Shown: positions 38,136 through 47,302 of the stretch, in pieces
How the letters are laid out: every line of letters starts with the position of its first letter
How positions within the stretch are numbered: the stretch's first letter is position 1
Assembly (NCBI RefSeq): GCF_902501965.1
Contig: NZ_CABWID010000018.1
Coordinates: forward strand, 1 to 64,000
DNA length: 64,000 bases
Origin: Collinsella sp. AK_207A
Lineage (GTDB): Bacteria; Actinomycetota; Coriobacteriia; Coriobacteriales; Coriobacteriaceae
Direction: 5' to 3'
The notes under the pieces: model-generated
Database searches by the model: none
What the model saw: the letters and a program-made list of their open reading frames with translations, nothing else
What the model was told of the DNA's origin: nothing
Translations under genes and position numbers: made by a program

Positions 38136-39746
38136 CTACGCATGCGGACCGGCATCGCGGACCTCGTCGGGGAGGTTCGGGAAGCGACGTGCGAAGTTCT
38201 CCTCGAACATACCGGCGAGCTTGCGAGCGCTCGCATCGTAGGCCTCGGGATCGGCCCAGAAGCTCCGCTGGTCCATCATCTCGGTGGGCACGCCCGGGCA
38301 CTCGACCGGCACGTCCAGGTTGAAGATGTCGTCGTGCACGTACTCCACGTTATCGAGGGCGCCGTCGTAGGCGGCCGCGATGCTCGCGTGGTTGTACTGG
38401 ATGGGGATGCGGTTGCCCACACCGTAGCCGCCGCCGACCCAGCCGGTGTTCACCAGGTACACCTTGGCGCCGCTGCGGTCCATGCGCTCGGCGAGCATGT
38501 CGGCGTAGACCATCGGGTCGAGCGGCATGAAGGGCTCGCCGAAGAGCGCCGAGAACGTCGGAACCGGGTCGACGATGCCCTGCTCCGTGCCGGCCACCTT
38601 GGAGGTGAAGCCCGTCACGAAGTGGTACATGGCGGCCTCGCGGGTCAGGCGCGCGATGGGCGGCAGCACGCCGAAGGCGTCGCAGGTGAGGAAGAACACG
38701 ATGCTCGGCTCGGGGCCGGTACCGGCCGGGTTGCAGTTGGGGATGTACTCAACGGGATAGCCCACGCGCGTGTTCTGCGTGAGCGAGAGGTCGAAGTAGT
38801 CCGGATGACGCTTGGCGTCGGAGACGACGTTCTCCGTCAGCGCGCCAAAGCGGACGGCGCGGTAGATCTCGGGCTCGCGCTCCTCCGTCAGGCCATCGCA
38901 CTTGGCGTAGCAGCCGCCCTCGATGTTGAAGACGCTGTCGCCGAGCGCCCAACCGTGCTCGTCGTCGCCGATGAGCTGGCGCGTGATGGTGGCGGAGAGC
39001 GACGTCTTGCCGGTGCCGGAGAGGCCGAAGTACACGGCGGATTTGCCGCTCTCGGGGTCCACGTTGGCGGAGCAGTGCATGGAAAGCACCTTGTCCTCCA
39101 CCGGCAGCAGGTAGTTCATCACCGAGAACACGGACTTCTTGATCTCGCCGGAGTACCCGGTGCCCGCGATGACGGTCATGCGGTCCTCGAAGTTGATGAT
39201 GACCGTGGCATCGGAGTGCACGCCGTCGCGCTCGGGGTCGGTCTTATAGTCGGGAGCGGCGAGGACGGTGAAATCGGGGGCGCCGTAGGTCTCGAGCTCC
39301 TCGTCCGTGGGACGCACGAGCAGCTGCTTGATGAAGAGGGCCTGGCTCGCGCGCTCGCACACGATCAGGAACTTGCGGGCATGGCGACGGTCGGCGCCGG
39401 CAAGCCCGCGCACCACGTAAAGCGGACGCTCGGCAAAGCGGCCGGCGATGCCGTCGCGCACGGACTCGAAGCTCTCGCGGGCGATGGGCACGTTCACGCC
39501 GCCCCAGGCGATCGTGTCGTGCACGTCGGGGGTGTCCACGATGAAGCGGTCCTTGGGCGAGCGGCCGGTGCGCTCGCCGGTCTCCACGGAAAGGGCGCCG
39601 TTGTCAAGCAGCTTGCCCTCCCCCGCCGCGAGCGCGTGCTCCACGAGCTCGGGAACGGTGAGGTCAACGTGGACGGGAGCGGCGTCGGCACCGGCAGTGC
39701 GGATGCCCAGGGATTCAAGCACCTTCATAATCGATTCGTTTGCCAT
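38136..39746 (-). CDS. pckA: ATP-dependent phosphoenolpyruvate carboxykinase
   Basis: 536 residues, usual for the ATP type. RSPKDRFIVD near the N terminus, the P-loop YFGLSGTGKTSLSA, the metal-binding DDEHGWALGDSVFNIEGGCYAKC and the adenine-binding IPIQYNHAS. It interconverts oxaloacetate and PEP; in fermenting gut anaerobes it often runs toward oxaloacetate to fix CO2 and feed succinate formation while making ATP. That direction is an inference. AAAGGA is placed before ATG 39746. Monocistronic by spacing. Confidence 0.96.
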   Translation of the reverse strand: MANESIMKVLESLGIRTAGADAAPVHVDLTVPELVEHALAAGEGKLLDNGALSVETGERTGRSPKDRFIVDTPDVHDTIAWGGVNVPIARESFESVRDGIAGRFAERPLYVVRGLAGADRRHARKFLIVCERASQALFIKQLLVRPTDEELETYGAPDFTVLAAPDYKTDPERDGVHSDATVIINFEDRMTVIAGTGYSGEIKKSVFSVMNYLLPVEDKVLSMHCSANVDPESGKSAVYFGLSGTGKTSLSATITRQLIGDDEHGWALGDSVFNIEGGCYAKCDGLTEEREPEIYRAVRFGALTENVVSDAKRHPDYFDLSLTQNTRVGYPVEYIPNCNPAGTGPEPSIVFFLTCDAFGVLPPIARLTREAAMYHFVTGFTSKVAGTEQGIVDPVPTFSALFGEPFMPLDPMVYADMLAERMDRSGAKVYLVNTGWVGGGYGVGNRIPIQYNHASIAAAYDGALDNVEYVHDDIFNLDVPVECPGVPTEMMDQRSFWADPEAYDASARKLAGMFEENFARRFPNLPDEVRDAGPHA

Positions 39747-39899
39747 GATCTGGTCCTTTCGGCCGTGCGGAAAAATCATTGCATTCCTTCATACCGCAAT
39801 TGCGCTTTAGCCGAGCGAGGTATTCGGCGGGTGGTGGAGACCAGGTGGACAGACGCGTACCGTCGGTAGCGCGGAGGAATCCCCGCCAGCGCACCCGCC

Positions 39900-39905
39900 T
39901 ATAAT
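39900..39905 (+). promoter_or_regulatory. -10 element TATAAT before the flippase gene
   Basis: A perfect TATAAT lies 34 bases before the flippase ATG. No good -35 is present at the right distance. Confidence 0.5.
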
Positions 39906-39939
39906 GGCGAGGCAGACGAACGGTTGAAAGCGGGAGCAC

Positions 39940-41385
39940 ATGACGAGCAGCCCTTGGGACACGATTCGGAAGGCCCGTGCCGCACGCGCGGCGCGGCAAC
40001 GCGGGACGACTCGTCACCGAGCGGCGCGCAACCGGTTCATCTCGCCTGTGGCGCGCCTTGTCAACCAGTGGTGGACGCGCTTGCTCCAGGCGGTGTACGA
40101 GGGCTCGCTCTCCGACCAGGAAGCCGAATACCAAGAGCACGAGACCACCCGCGACTATCTCTGGAACACCGCGGGAACGGCTGTCTGGGGCATGGTGTTC
40201 CCCGTCCTCTCCATCGTGGCGACGCAGCTCGCGGGAGCCGAGGGCGCCGGCATGTTCGCGATGGCGTTCGTCACCGGCACGCTGCTCATGATCGCGGCCG
40301 GTTACGGCGTGCGCACGCACCAGGTCTCCGACCTGGACGAGGACGCCTCGTTCGCCTCCTACCAGGTCAATCGATGGCTCACCGGCATTGCGGCCTTCGT
40401 GATCGGCCTACTCTACTGCACCCTGCGCGACTACGATGCGGCCATGATGGCGATCAGCCTGGGCGTCTACGTCTACAAGGTGGTCGACGGCGTCGCCGAC
40501 GTGTACGAGGGGCGCCTGCAGCAGGCGGACAAGCTCTATCTCGCCGGCATCAGCCAGACGATCAGATCGGGACTCGCGATCGTCTCTTTCTCGCTGCTGC
40601 TCCTGGTCACGCGCGACCTGGGCGTGGCGAGCATCGCCATGGCCGTGGTGACCGTTGCCTCGCTCGTGCTGGTAACGATTCCGCTCGCCCTGCTCGAGAC
40701 GGAGCGCTCCGCCCCCATCCGCCTGAACGAGGTCACCGCGCTCTTTCGCCAATGTCTCCCGCTCGCCGCGGCGCTTTTGCTCTTCAACCTCATCGAGAGC
40801 ATGCCGAAATTCGTGATGGAGGGCACGCTCGCCTACGAGAACCAGCTGTACTTCAACGCGCTGTACTTCCCCGCCCAGGCGATCCTGCTCACCGTGGGCT
40901 TTCTGTACAAGCCGCAGCTGGTGCGCCTGACGAGCATTTGGTCCAACCCACGCCGGAGGCGGCGCTTCGACCTCATCGTCGTGGCCATGCTCACCGTGGT
41001 CGTGGGCATCTCCGTGGTCGCGGGGCTCTTCATGGCGTGGCTCGGCATACCGCTCATGAGCTTTTTGTACGGACTCGACTTCGAGCGGTTCCGCCTGCTC
41101 GCCTACTTGATGGTCGCCGCCGGCGGGGTGACCGCGGCGATCGACTTCCTCTATGCCATCGTGTGCGTCCTTCGGCGCGCGGGCGATGTCATGAAGCTCT
41201 ACCTCATCTGCTTCGCTGCCTCCGTGGTAGCCCCGCTCATCCTGGTGAATCTCCTGGGCCTCACCGGCGCCGTGGCAAGTTACCTGGGCGTAATGACGCT
41301 GCTGCTCTTTTTGCTGCTCATCGAGTACGTTAAGATTCGGCGCGCGATCACGCGGGAGCGCAACCCGTTTCTGAGCCGGCGGTAA
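39940..41385 (+). CDS. polysaccharide flippase-like membrane protein
   Basis: 481 residues with about 12 hydrophobic helices, resembling MATE/MVF-superfamily Wzx-type flippases (lipopolysaccharide biosynthesis proteins). It has a basic, Arg-rich N terminus of about 45 residues before the first helix, and the helix pairs with short loops typical of the group. It would move a lipid-linked sugar across the membrane. GGGAG precedes ATG 39940. It stands near, but on the other strand from, the Wzm/Wzt genes; a second export route for a different glycan is plausible. Confidence 0.7.
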   Translation: MTSSPWDTIRKARAARAARQRGTTRHRAARNRFISPVARLVNQWWTRLLQAVYEGSLSDQEAEYQEHETTRDYLWNTAGTAVWGMVFPVLSIVATQLAGAEGAGMFAMAFVTGTLLMIAAGYGVRTHQVSDLDEDASFASYQVNRWLTGIAAFVIGLLYCTLRDYDAAMMAISLGVYVYKVVDGVADVYEGRLQQADKLYLAGISQTIRSGLAIVSFSLLLLVTRDLGVASIAMAVVTVASLVLVTIPLALLETERSAPIRLNEVTALFRQCLPLAAALLLFNLIESMPKFVMEGTLAYENQLYFNALYFPAQAILLTVGFLYKPQLVRLTSIWSNPRRRRRFDLIVVAMLTVVVGISVVAGLFMAWLGIPLMSFLYGLDFERFRLLAYLMVAAGGVTAAIDFLYAIVCVLRRAGDVMKLYLICFAASVVAPLILVNLLGLTGAVASYLGVMTLLLFLLLIEYVKIRRAITRERNPFLSRR

Positions 41386-41412
41386 CGCGACGGCCTGTAA
41401 CGCGACGGCCTG
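41383..41412. repeat. 15-base tandem duplication spanning a stop codon
   Basis: TAACGCGACGGCCTG occurs twice end to end. The TAA of the first copy is the flippase stop codon. Confidence 0.9.
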
Positions 41413-41466
41413 AGGGGTTCGCCGCGCACGGGCGATATATGTTCAGCGCCGCCTCTTACGATGCCG

Positions 41467-41535
41467 CTAAGTTTATGTGGCCGCCCTCTAAAGCGCCTTC
41501 CGCTCGAGCGGTCGGGGTACTAAGCTATGTGGCCC
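41467..41535 (+). promoter_or_regulatory. paired CTAAG..TATGTGGCC motifs before the Ser-rich gene
   Basis: CTAAGTTTATGTGGCC at 41467-41482 and CTAAGCTATGTGGCC at 41520-41534 differ by one inserted base and one substitution, and both lie in the 200-base leader of the Ser-rich protein gene. They may be two protein-binding sites or two -10 regions. Confidence 0.4.
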
Positions 41536-41589
41536 ACTGGGCGTGGCAACCCACGGGGTCCCAGTTTAACCGGACGGGAGGAACCGGAC

Positions 41590-42654
41590 ATGGCTTCGCA
41601 ACTACCCGAGTACACCGACTTGCAGCGCACGCGCGTGGTCAATCGCGCCGATGCCGCTGCACCATCCATAGGGAGTACCCAACCCATAACACCTCGTGAG
41701 GGGCTCTTCGACGGTCTCTCGATCGCGCAAATCGTGGCAGGCGCCGCCGCAGCCGCCACCTCCGTGCTGTTGATGTCCAAGATCGGCGTGGTCGGCTCAG
41801 TGATCGGCGCGGCTCTGAGCTCGGTGATCACCGTGGTCTCCACCCAGGTGTACCGTCGCATCCTCACCGCCGGAGCGCGCAAGCTCACACCGGGCAGCTC
41901 TTCGACCGGCACCACCGATGCCGACGCTTCGCGGACGGCCGTCGCGTACCGCCCCGCGGCGTCCGCATGGGGAGCCGATGCGCTCGACGAGGGTGCCTAC
42001 GCCGACAACGACGCGACGACCTACCAGCCCTTCGGAACCGCCGGCTACCGCTCTTCCGCCTCCGCAGGAAATGAGGCCGGTGGCACCCGTATCGCGCCCA
42101 CCAAGCTCCGCGCCCGCGCCGCCGCCGAGCGCAGCGACGTCCAGCGGAAGATCGTGGCTGCCTCGGTGGTCGCCGCCATCCTGGCCGTCGTGCTCTGTGC
42201 CGGCATCATCCTCATCACCACCGCCGGCGAGGGGCTCGGCACGCGGCCCAACTCGATCATCTACGAGCCGCTCGCGCAGGATGAGAGCACGACGGACGGC
42301 AGCGACGCTCAGCTAAGTGGCCAGGGCGCGGATACGAGTTCCAGCTCCTCACAGGATGCGAGCACCTCTCAGAACAGCTCCTCGGGACAGCAGGGCGCGA
42401 CGAATTCTCCATCGTCTTCAACGAGCTCCTCGTCCTCCAACTCAAGTGGCTCGACGAGCGACTCGAGTGCCTCGACCGATAGCTCGAACTCATCGGAATC
42501 GTCGAATAGCAGCAGCTCCAATACGAGTGGCGGCGACACCGCGAGCGGCGGCTCCGCCGGCAGCGATTCATCCGCCGGCACGGGAAACCAGGGTGAATCG
42601 AACCGGAGCGGAAGCGGCACAGACTCCGCGCGGGGAACGACCGCGACGTCGTAG
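41590..42654 (+). CDS. membrane protein with Ser-rich extracellular tail
   Basis: 354 residues, not recognised. A hydrophilic N terminus is followed by hydrophobic stretches at about 43-63 and 66-86, a hydrophilic loop of about 100 residues, a strong helix at about 188-211, then a tail (about 225-354) made almost only of Ser, Thr, Gly, Asn, Asp and Gln. The tail should lie outside the cell, like the wall-spanning stalks of surface proteins, and could be glycosylated; the flippase gene is directly upstream. GGGAGG precedes ATG 41590. Confidence 0.7.
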   Translation: MASQLPEYTDLQRTRVVNRADAAAPSIGSTQPITPREGLFDGLSIAQIVAGAAAAATSVLLMSKIGVVGSVIGAALSSVITVVSTQVYRRILTAGARKLTPGSSSTGTTDADASRTAVAYRPAASAWGADALDEGAYADNDATTYQPFGTAGYRSSASAGNEAGGTRIAPTKLRARAAAERSDVQRKIVAASVVAAILAVVLCAGIILITTAGEGLGTRPNSIIYEPLAQDESTTDGSDAQLSGQGADTSSSSSQDASTSQNSSSGQQGATNSPSSSTSSSSSNSSGSTSDSSASTDSSNSSESSNSSSSNTSGGDTASGGSAGSDSSAGTGNQGESNRSGSGTDSARGTTATS

Positions 42655-42750
42655 CCGCACGGGGGCGCAAGAGAATCCAAAGGTCAGGGCCAAAGCCACC
42701 TCCGGCCCGATGGTACACTGTGAGGTTGACCTTTCAACGATTGGATTTCC

Positions 42751-44268
42751 ATGCGCCACGACACCTCGATCGCACCTCAGCTGAGCGCTGCCAACAAACT
42801 CTATCTCTATGCCCTCCTCTCCCGTGAGCTCGGCTGCGGCAAGCAGACCTTTGCCACCCGCGTGGAAGAGGCGCTTGCCTCCGACCGCATGACGGCGGAC
42901 GACCTCGGCTTTACCGACACGCGCGCGCTGCTCGACGCGCTCTCGGAGTTTATCGAGCTCATAGTCTTCAAAGGCGGTCGCCTGTATGCGACGGTGATTG
43001 CGCAGCCCGACTGGGACGCCGCCCTCGCCGCCCCGGAAACCGCTAAGGATTCCTCTGCGAAGACCGGCAAACCCTGGAAGCGCAAAAAGGGTGCCAAGAC
43101 GCTCAAGCCCGCACGCCCCAAACGGGTGAGGCGCAGCGTCGAGCCGGCGAGTACGGCGCCGGAAGCAGCAGGGCGCGCCACCGCCCCGGAGACGGAACCT
43201 GCCGACAGCGCGCCCTCCACCCCCGCCACAGAGCCCGTCCCCGCACCGGAACCGGTGGTTGCTGCGGAGCTGAACCAGTCGGAGTGCGAAAACGTGCCGG
43301 TGGTTGCCGACGAACCCGCTCCCGCCCCTGAGGACTCCGAAAGCCCCGCTGAACCGGCCGGTGCGGAAAAGCAGGCCGCGGATGCCGCCGCGGCCGCTCC
43401 GGACGAGCGTCCCGCCATCGCGCTGACGGTGACGTACGACCCCTACACAGGCCGAGACGAGGAGGTCACCCTCACCGCGACGAAGCGGGCCGTCCCGGAT
43501 GCCCCCGCTACATCGCCGAAGGCGCCTGTGGCCACCCCTGAGCAGGAAAAGGGAAACGACCCCGCACCCGCTCCGGTAGCCGCTCCGTCAAACCGCCCGC
43601 AACGCACGGAACCTGCGGCACCAAAGCCCTCGGTGAAGCGCCGCCCCGCCGACGCTCTGCTGACCACGGCGCCCTCCGCGCTCGCGCTCAAGGGCTATCC
43701 GCGCGATTTCGAGACCGACGTGCACGTGCCGGGAGCGCTCCTCTCGCTGCTTGCCCGGATCGTTCCCGTGGGGGCAAACCCCCTCGCCACGCTCACCGAG
43801 GACTTTCGCGTGGCACGCGGCCTGAACACCGCCTCGGGCAATCGCACCCATGCAACGTTCTCCCTGCGCTACCAGGGCACGAACGGTAAGCCCGTACTCG
43901 CCGGCATCAAGCGCAATCCCGGCCCCGGCGCTCCCTGGGTGCTCGCCACCCTCGACCACGTTGACGAGGAGCTGCTCGCCCAAGCGGGAATCGAAGGGCT
44001 TGCCACGCGGCTCGACGACCCACGGCAGCAGGCGCTCTTCCAACTGGGCCTGCACGTGCGCTTGGAGACGGAGGCCCTCGAGCGGCTCACCGCCGCTGCG
44101 TATCCCGCCGTTTGGACCGCCGATAGCCTGCGCGTCCAGCTGGCCTTCGCCTACGCCCGTACCGGAGCGGACGCAAGCTTCCCCACTGGGCTCTTTACCG
44201 CGGACGGCACCCCGTTGCTCGCCGAGCTGGAAGCAGCGGACGACGACATTCCCTGGAAACTCGTCTAG
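42751..44268 (+). CDS. unrecognised three-part protein with Pro/Ala-rich linker
   Basis: 505 residues. About 1-85 form a compact helical domain ending in a small beta pair (LGFTDTRALLDALSEFIELIVFKGGRLYATVI is its last part, read from 42901 to 42996). It resembles an OST-HTH/LOTUS RNA-binding fold, a weak by-eye match. About 95-310 are a basic then acidic Pro/Ala/Glu linker. About 320-505 are a conserved-looking globular domain, from FETDVHVPGALL to the C terminus, without known family. It is soluble and cytoplasmic by appearance. The ribosome site is weak. The 96 bases upstream contain TACACT as a possible -10. Confidence 0.6.
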   Translation: MRHDTSIAPQLSAANKLYLYALLSRELGCGKQTFATRVEEALASDRMTADDLGFTDTRALLDALSEFIELIVFKGGRLYATVIAQPDWDAALAAPETAKDSSAKTGKPWKRKKGAKTLKPARPKRVRRSVEPASTAPEAAGRATAPETEPADSAPSTPATEPVPAPEPVVAAELNQSECENVPVVADEPAPAPEDSESPAEPAGAEKQAADAAAAAPDERPAIALTVTYDPYTGRDEEVTLTATKRAVPDAPATSPKAPVATPEQEKGNDPAPAPVAAPSNRPQRTEPAAPKPSVKRRPADALLTTAPSALALKGYPRDFETDVHVPGALLSLLARIVPVGANPLATLTEDFRVARGLNTASGNRTHATFSLRYQGTNGKPVLAGIKRNPGPGAPWVLATLDHVDEELLAQAGIEGLATRLDDPRQQALFQLGLHVRLETEALERLTAAAYPAVWTADSLRVQLAFAYARTGADASFPTGLFTADGTPLLAELEAADDDIPWKLV

Positions 44269-44287
44269 AACCCACGAGCTAAAAGGG

Positions 44288-44322
44288 TGGGAGCGGACCC
44301 GCAGCCAGCGGGTCCGCTCCCA
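44288..44322. terminator. bidirectional hairpin between convergent genes
   Basis: A perfect 15-base stem (44288-44302 with 44308-44322) with a five-base loop, preceded on the plus strand by AAAA, which gives a U-run for minus-strand transcription. It serves the gene ending at 44268 and acetate kinase 2. Confidence 0.85.
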
Positions 44323-44380
44323 ACAGGAACGCTCATATGGGCGGAAACGGCTTCCCGATACCGTCCGCGATTCAGAACGC

Positions 44381-45553
44381 CTACGCCGTCAGGCGCTCCA
44401 CGTCCTTGGCGATCATGTACTCCTCGTCCGTGGGAATCACCATGACGGTCACCGAGGAACCGGCGGCCGAGATGACCTGCGGGCCGCGGCCGACCGCATG
44501 CTGGTTGCGCACGTCGTCCACGCGCACGCCCAGCCACTCGAAGCAGTGGCAGAACGCGCGACGGATGGTCCAGTCGTTCTCGCCGATACCGGCTGTGAAG
44601 GTGATGGTGTCCACGCCCGCCATGCTCGCGATCATGGCACTCGCCTGCTGCATAGCCTTGTAGGCGTACATATCGAAGGCGAGCAGGCAGTTCTCGTCGC
44701 CCTCATCGGCACCGGCGCGGATGTCGCGCGCGTCGCTGGAGATCTGCGAGACGGCGAGCAAGCCGGAGCGCTTGTTCATCATCTCGTCCACCTCGTCGTA
44801 GGTGTAGCCGCCCTCGCGCTGGAGGTAGCACACCGTGGCCGGGTCGATGGAGCCGCAGCGGGTGCCCATCATGAGACCGTCCAACGGGGTGAGGCCCATG
44901 GTGGTGTCGCGGCAGACGCCGTCCTCGATAGCACAGAGCGAGGCACCGTTGCCCAGATGGCACGAGAGCAGGCGATGGCAGTCGTCCCCCAGCAGCTGCT
45001 TGGCCACCATCCACTCGTAGCGATGGCTTGTGCCGTGTGCACCGTACTTGCGGATATGGTACTTCTCGCGCACCGCGCGCGGCAGCGGGTAGGTGTAGGC
45101 CACCGGCGCCATGCTCATGTGGAACGAGGTGTCGAACACGGCCACGTTGGGCAGCTCGGGATAGGCGGCCATGCAGTGCTCGATGATCGCGGCCTCGCCG
45201 TAGTTGTGGAGGGGTGCCAGCGGCGCCACCTCCAGGATCTTGGCGAGCACGTCCTCCGTTACCAGGGCGGAATCGTCGAAGTACCAGCCGCCCTGCACGA
45301 TGCGGTGGCCGATGCCCTCGATCTTGACGTCCACCGTGGCCAGGCACTTCAGCACGCGATCGATGGCGGAGGCATGGTCGGGGAAGAGCGCGTCCTCCAC
45401 CACCTTCTCGCCACCGAACTCGGCGTGGCCGAAGATACCGCGATCCTGGCCGATGCGCTCGCAATTGCCCTTGGCGAACACCTCGCGGGTGTCGGAATCC
45501 ATGAGCTGATACTTGAGCGTGGAGCTGCCGGCGTTGACGACCAGCACGTTCAT
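44381..45553 (-). CDS. ackA: acetate kinase, downstream paralogue
   Basis: 390 residues. ASKHA-fold kinase: MNVLVVNAGSSTLKY, the adenosine/phosphate loops HLGNGASLCAI and FTAGIGEND, and MGLTPLDGLMMGTRCG. It makes ATP and acetate from acetyl phosphate, the end of acetogenic fermentation. It lies about 60 bases downstream of a second complete acetate kinase on the same strand. The middle of the two genes is identical over 103 bases while the ends diverge. GAGAGGAGG precedes ATG 45553. All catalytic motifs are intact. No phosphotransacetylase gene is adjacent. Confidence 0.93.
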   Translation of the reverse strand: MNVLVVNAGSSTLKYQLMDSDTREVFAKGNCERIGQDRGIFGHAEFGGEKVVEDALFPDHASAIDRVLKCLATVDVKIEGIGHRIVQGGWYFDDSALVTEDVLAKILEVAPLAPLHNYGEAAIIEHCMAAYPELPNVAVFDTSFHMSMAPVAYTYPLPRAVREKYHIRKYGAHGTSHRYEWMVAKQLLGDDCHRLLSCHLGNGASLCAIEDGVCRDTTMGLTPLDGLMMGTRCGSIDPATVCYLQREGGYTYDEVDEMMNKRSGLLAVSQISSDARDIRAGADEGDENCLLAFDMYAYKAMQQASAMIASMAGVDTITFTAGIGENDWTIRRAFCHCFEWLGVRVDDVRNQHAVGRGPQVISAAGSSVTVMVIPTDEEYMIAKDVERLTA

Positions 45554-45612
45554 AGGGGTCCTCCTCTCGGACCGCTTGGCGCGGCCCCGGGCCTCGTTAT
45601 CCGCTGAAAGCC

Positions 45613-46788
45613 TTATGCCTGGCCGATGATGCGCTCCACGTCGGACGCGATCATGAACTCCTCGTCCGTGGGGATGACGTAGATATCCACGGAAGACGCC
45701 GTGCGCGAGACCTTCCACTCGCCCTCGGCGCGCAGCGCGTTCATGGCGTGGTCCATGCGCACGCCCAGCCACTCCAGGCGATCGCAGACGCCGGCACGCA
45801 CCGCGGGGGCGTGCTCGCCGATGCCGGCGGTGAAGACCAACGTGTCGATGCCGTTCATGGCGCAGGCCATCTCGGCCACCTTGGCGGCGATCTTGTAGAC
45901 GAACATGTCGAACGCCAGGCGGTAGTCGGGGTTACCCTCCTCGGTGCCCTCCTCAACGTCGCGGACGTCGTTGGTCTTACCCGTCACGGCGAGGAGGCCG
46001 GAGTGCTTGTTCATCATCTCGTCCACCTCGTCGTAGGTGTAGCCGCCCTCGCGCTGGAGGTAGCACACCGTGGCCGGGTCGATGGAGCCGCAGCGGGTGC
46101 CCATCATCACGCCGTCAAGCGGGGTGAGGCCCATGGTGGTGTCGGCGCAGTGGCCGTCCTGGATGGCGCAGAGCGAGGCACCGGAGCCGATGTGGCAGAC
46201 GACGACCTTGCGGGCGCGACCCTCGGTGATGCGCTCGACCTCCTGGCTGATGTAGCGGTAGCTCGTGCCGTGCGCGCCGTACTTGCGGATATGCAGCTTC
46301 TCGCACACGTCCTTGGGCAGCGGATAGGTGCTCGCCACCTTGGGCATGTCGAAGTGGAAGGCGGTGTCGTACACCGTGACGTTGGGAAGCTCGGGATACT
46401 CGTGCAGGCAGTAGTCGATGACGTCGGCCTCGGGGTTGTTGTGCAGCGGGGCGAGCGGGGCCACCTCGCGGATCTTGGCGAGGATGTCGTCGTCCACGAG
46501 CGTGGAATCGCCGAAGTACCAACCGCCCTGCACGATGCGGTGGCCGATGCCCTCGACCTTGATGTCATGGGCGGCGAGGTCCTCGAGCACCACCTTGATG
46601 GCGGCCTTGTGGTCAGGGAACTCCACGGAGTCCGTGGCCTTCTTCTCGCCGCACGCCTGGTGCGTGAACGTGCCGCCGGGGAACGTGACGCGCTCGCACG
46701 CGCCCTTGGCCGAGACCGCGCGGGTCTTGGTGTCGATGACTTTGTACTTGAGGGTCGAGCTGCCGGCATTGACGACGAGGACGTTCAT
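45613..46788 (-). CDS. ackA: acetate kinase, upstream paralogue
   Basis: 391 residues with the same motif set as its neighbour (VVNAGSSTLKY, HIGSGASLCAI, MGLTPLDGVMMGTRCG, FTAGIGEHAPAV). It is the first gene of the tandem pair. Differences cluster in the N-terminal 60 residues and in the C-terminal region, so substrate preference could differ, for instance propionate or butyrate against acetate; this is an inference only. GGGAGA lies before ATG 46788. The 158-base gap upstream, shared with the end of the HIT gene, should hold the promoter. Confidence 0.93.
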   Translation of the reverse strand: MNVLVVNAGSSTLKYKVIDTKTRAVSAKGACERVTFPGGTFTHQACGEKKATDSVEFPDHKAAIKVVLEDLAAHDIKVEGIGHRIVQGGWYFGDSTLVDDDILAKIREVAPLAPLHNNPEADVIDYCLHEYPELPNVTVYDTAFHFDMPKVASTYPLPKDVCEKLHIRKYGAHGTSYRYISQEVERITEGRARKVVVCHIGSGASLCAIQDGHCADTTMGLTPLDGVMMGTRCGSIDPATVCYLQREGGYTYDEVDEMMNKHSGLLAVTGKTNDVRDVEEGTEEGNPDYRLAFDMFVYKIAAKVAEMACAMNGIDTLVFTAGIGEHAPAVRAGVCDRLEWLGVRMDHAMNALRAEGEWKVSRTASSVDIYVIPTDEEFMIASDVERIIGQA

Positions 46789-46876
46789 TGGTCTCCCTTG
46801 TTGCGGTGTACACAGGTAGTTTGATTTTACCGCTCATGCGCGCCGGCGAACAGACGAAAGGGAGACCGATACGCAA

Positions 46877-46908
46877 CCGCGGGCGCTCCCCGTTGGAAGC
46901 ACCCGCGG
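46877..46908 (-). terminator. hairpin after the xseAB-HIT unit
   Basis: CCGCGGG (46877-46883) pairs with CCCGCGG (46902-46908), extended inward with two mismatches. It lies 38 bases past the HIT stop; there is no T-run. Confidence 0.5.
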
Positions 46909-46946
46909 ATAATCCGCTCCTCAAGGAAGCCTATTGCTCCGGAGAG

Positions 46947-47300
46947 CTATTCCTCCGGCAGCAGCCCCTCGCCGAGGTGCTTGCCGCCCAGCACGTGCAT
47001 ATGGAAGTGCATCACGGTCTGACCGGCGTCGGCGCCCTTGTTGGAGATGACGCGGAAGCCCTGGGTGAGGTCCTTCTTGGCCGCGACCTCCTTCACGGCG
47101 TGCACCATGGCGCCCATGGTCTCGACCGGCACGTCATCGGCGATGTCGGCATAGTGCGCCTTGGGAATCACCAGCGTGTGCACCGGCGCCTGGGGATTCA
47201 GGTCGTCGAAGGCGATGACCTGGTCGTCCTCGTACACGACCGTGGACGGAATCTCGTGCGCGGCGATCTTGCAGAAGATGCAATTGGGATCCTGGCACAT
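46947..47300 (-). CDS. HIT-family nucleotide hydrolase
   Basis: 117 residues, HINT/HIT branch. The histidine triad reads MHFHMHVLGGK; CIFCKIAAHEIPS at the N terminus is typical and has two Cys of a possible zinc site. It hydrolyses adenosine phosphoramidates or similar nucleotide conjugates. The ATG lies two bases after the xseB stop with GGGGAG upstream, so it is translated with the exonuclease VII genes, an association without known meaning. Confidence 0.9.
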   Translation of the reverse strand: MCQDPNCIFCKIAAHEIPSTVVYEDDQVIAFDDLNPQAPVHTLVIPKAHYADIADDVPVETMGAMVHAVKEVAAKKDLTQGFRVISNKGADAGQTVMHFHMHVLGGKHLGEGLLPEE

Positions 47301-47302
47301 GG

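Noticed and set aside
41439-41699. Small plus-strand frame before the Ser-rich gene
   Set aside because: No ribosome site, overlaps the real start region, and composition is not that of the neighbouring genes.
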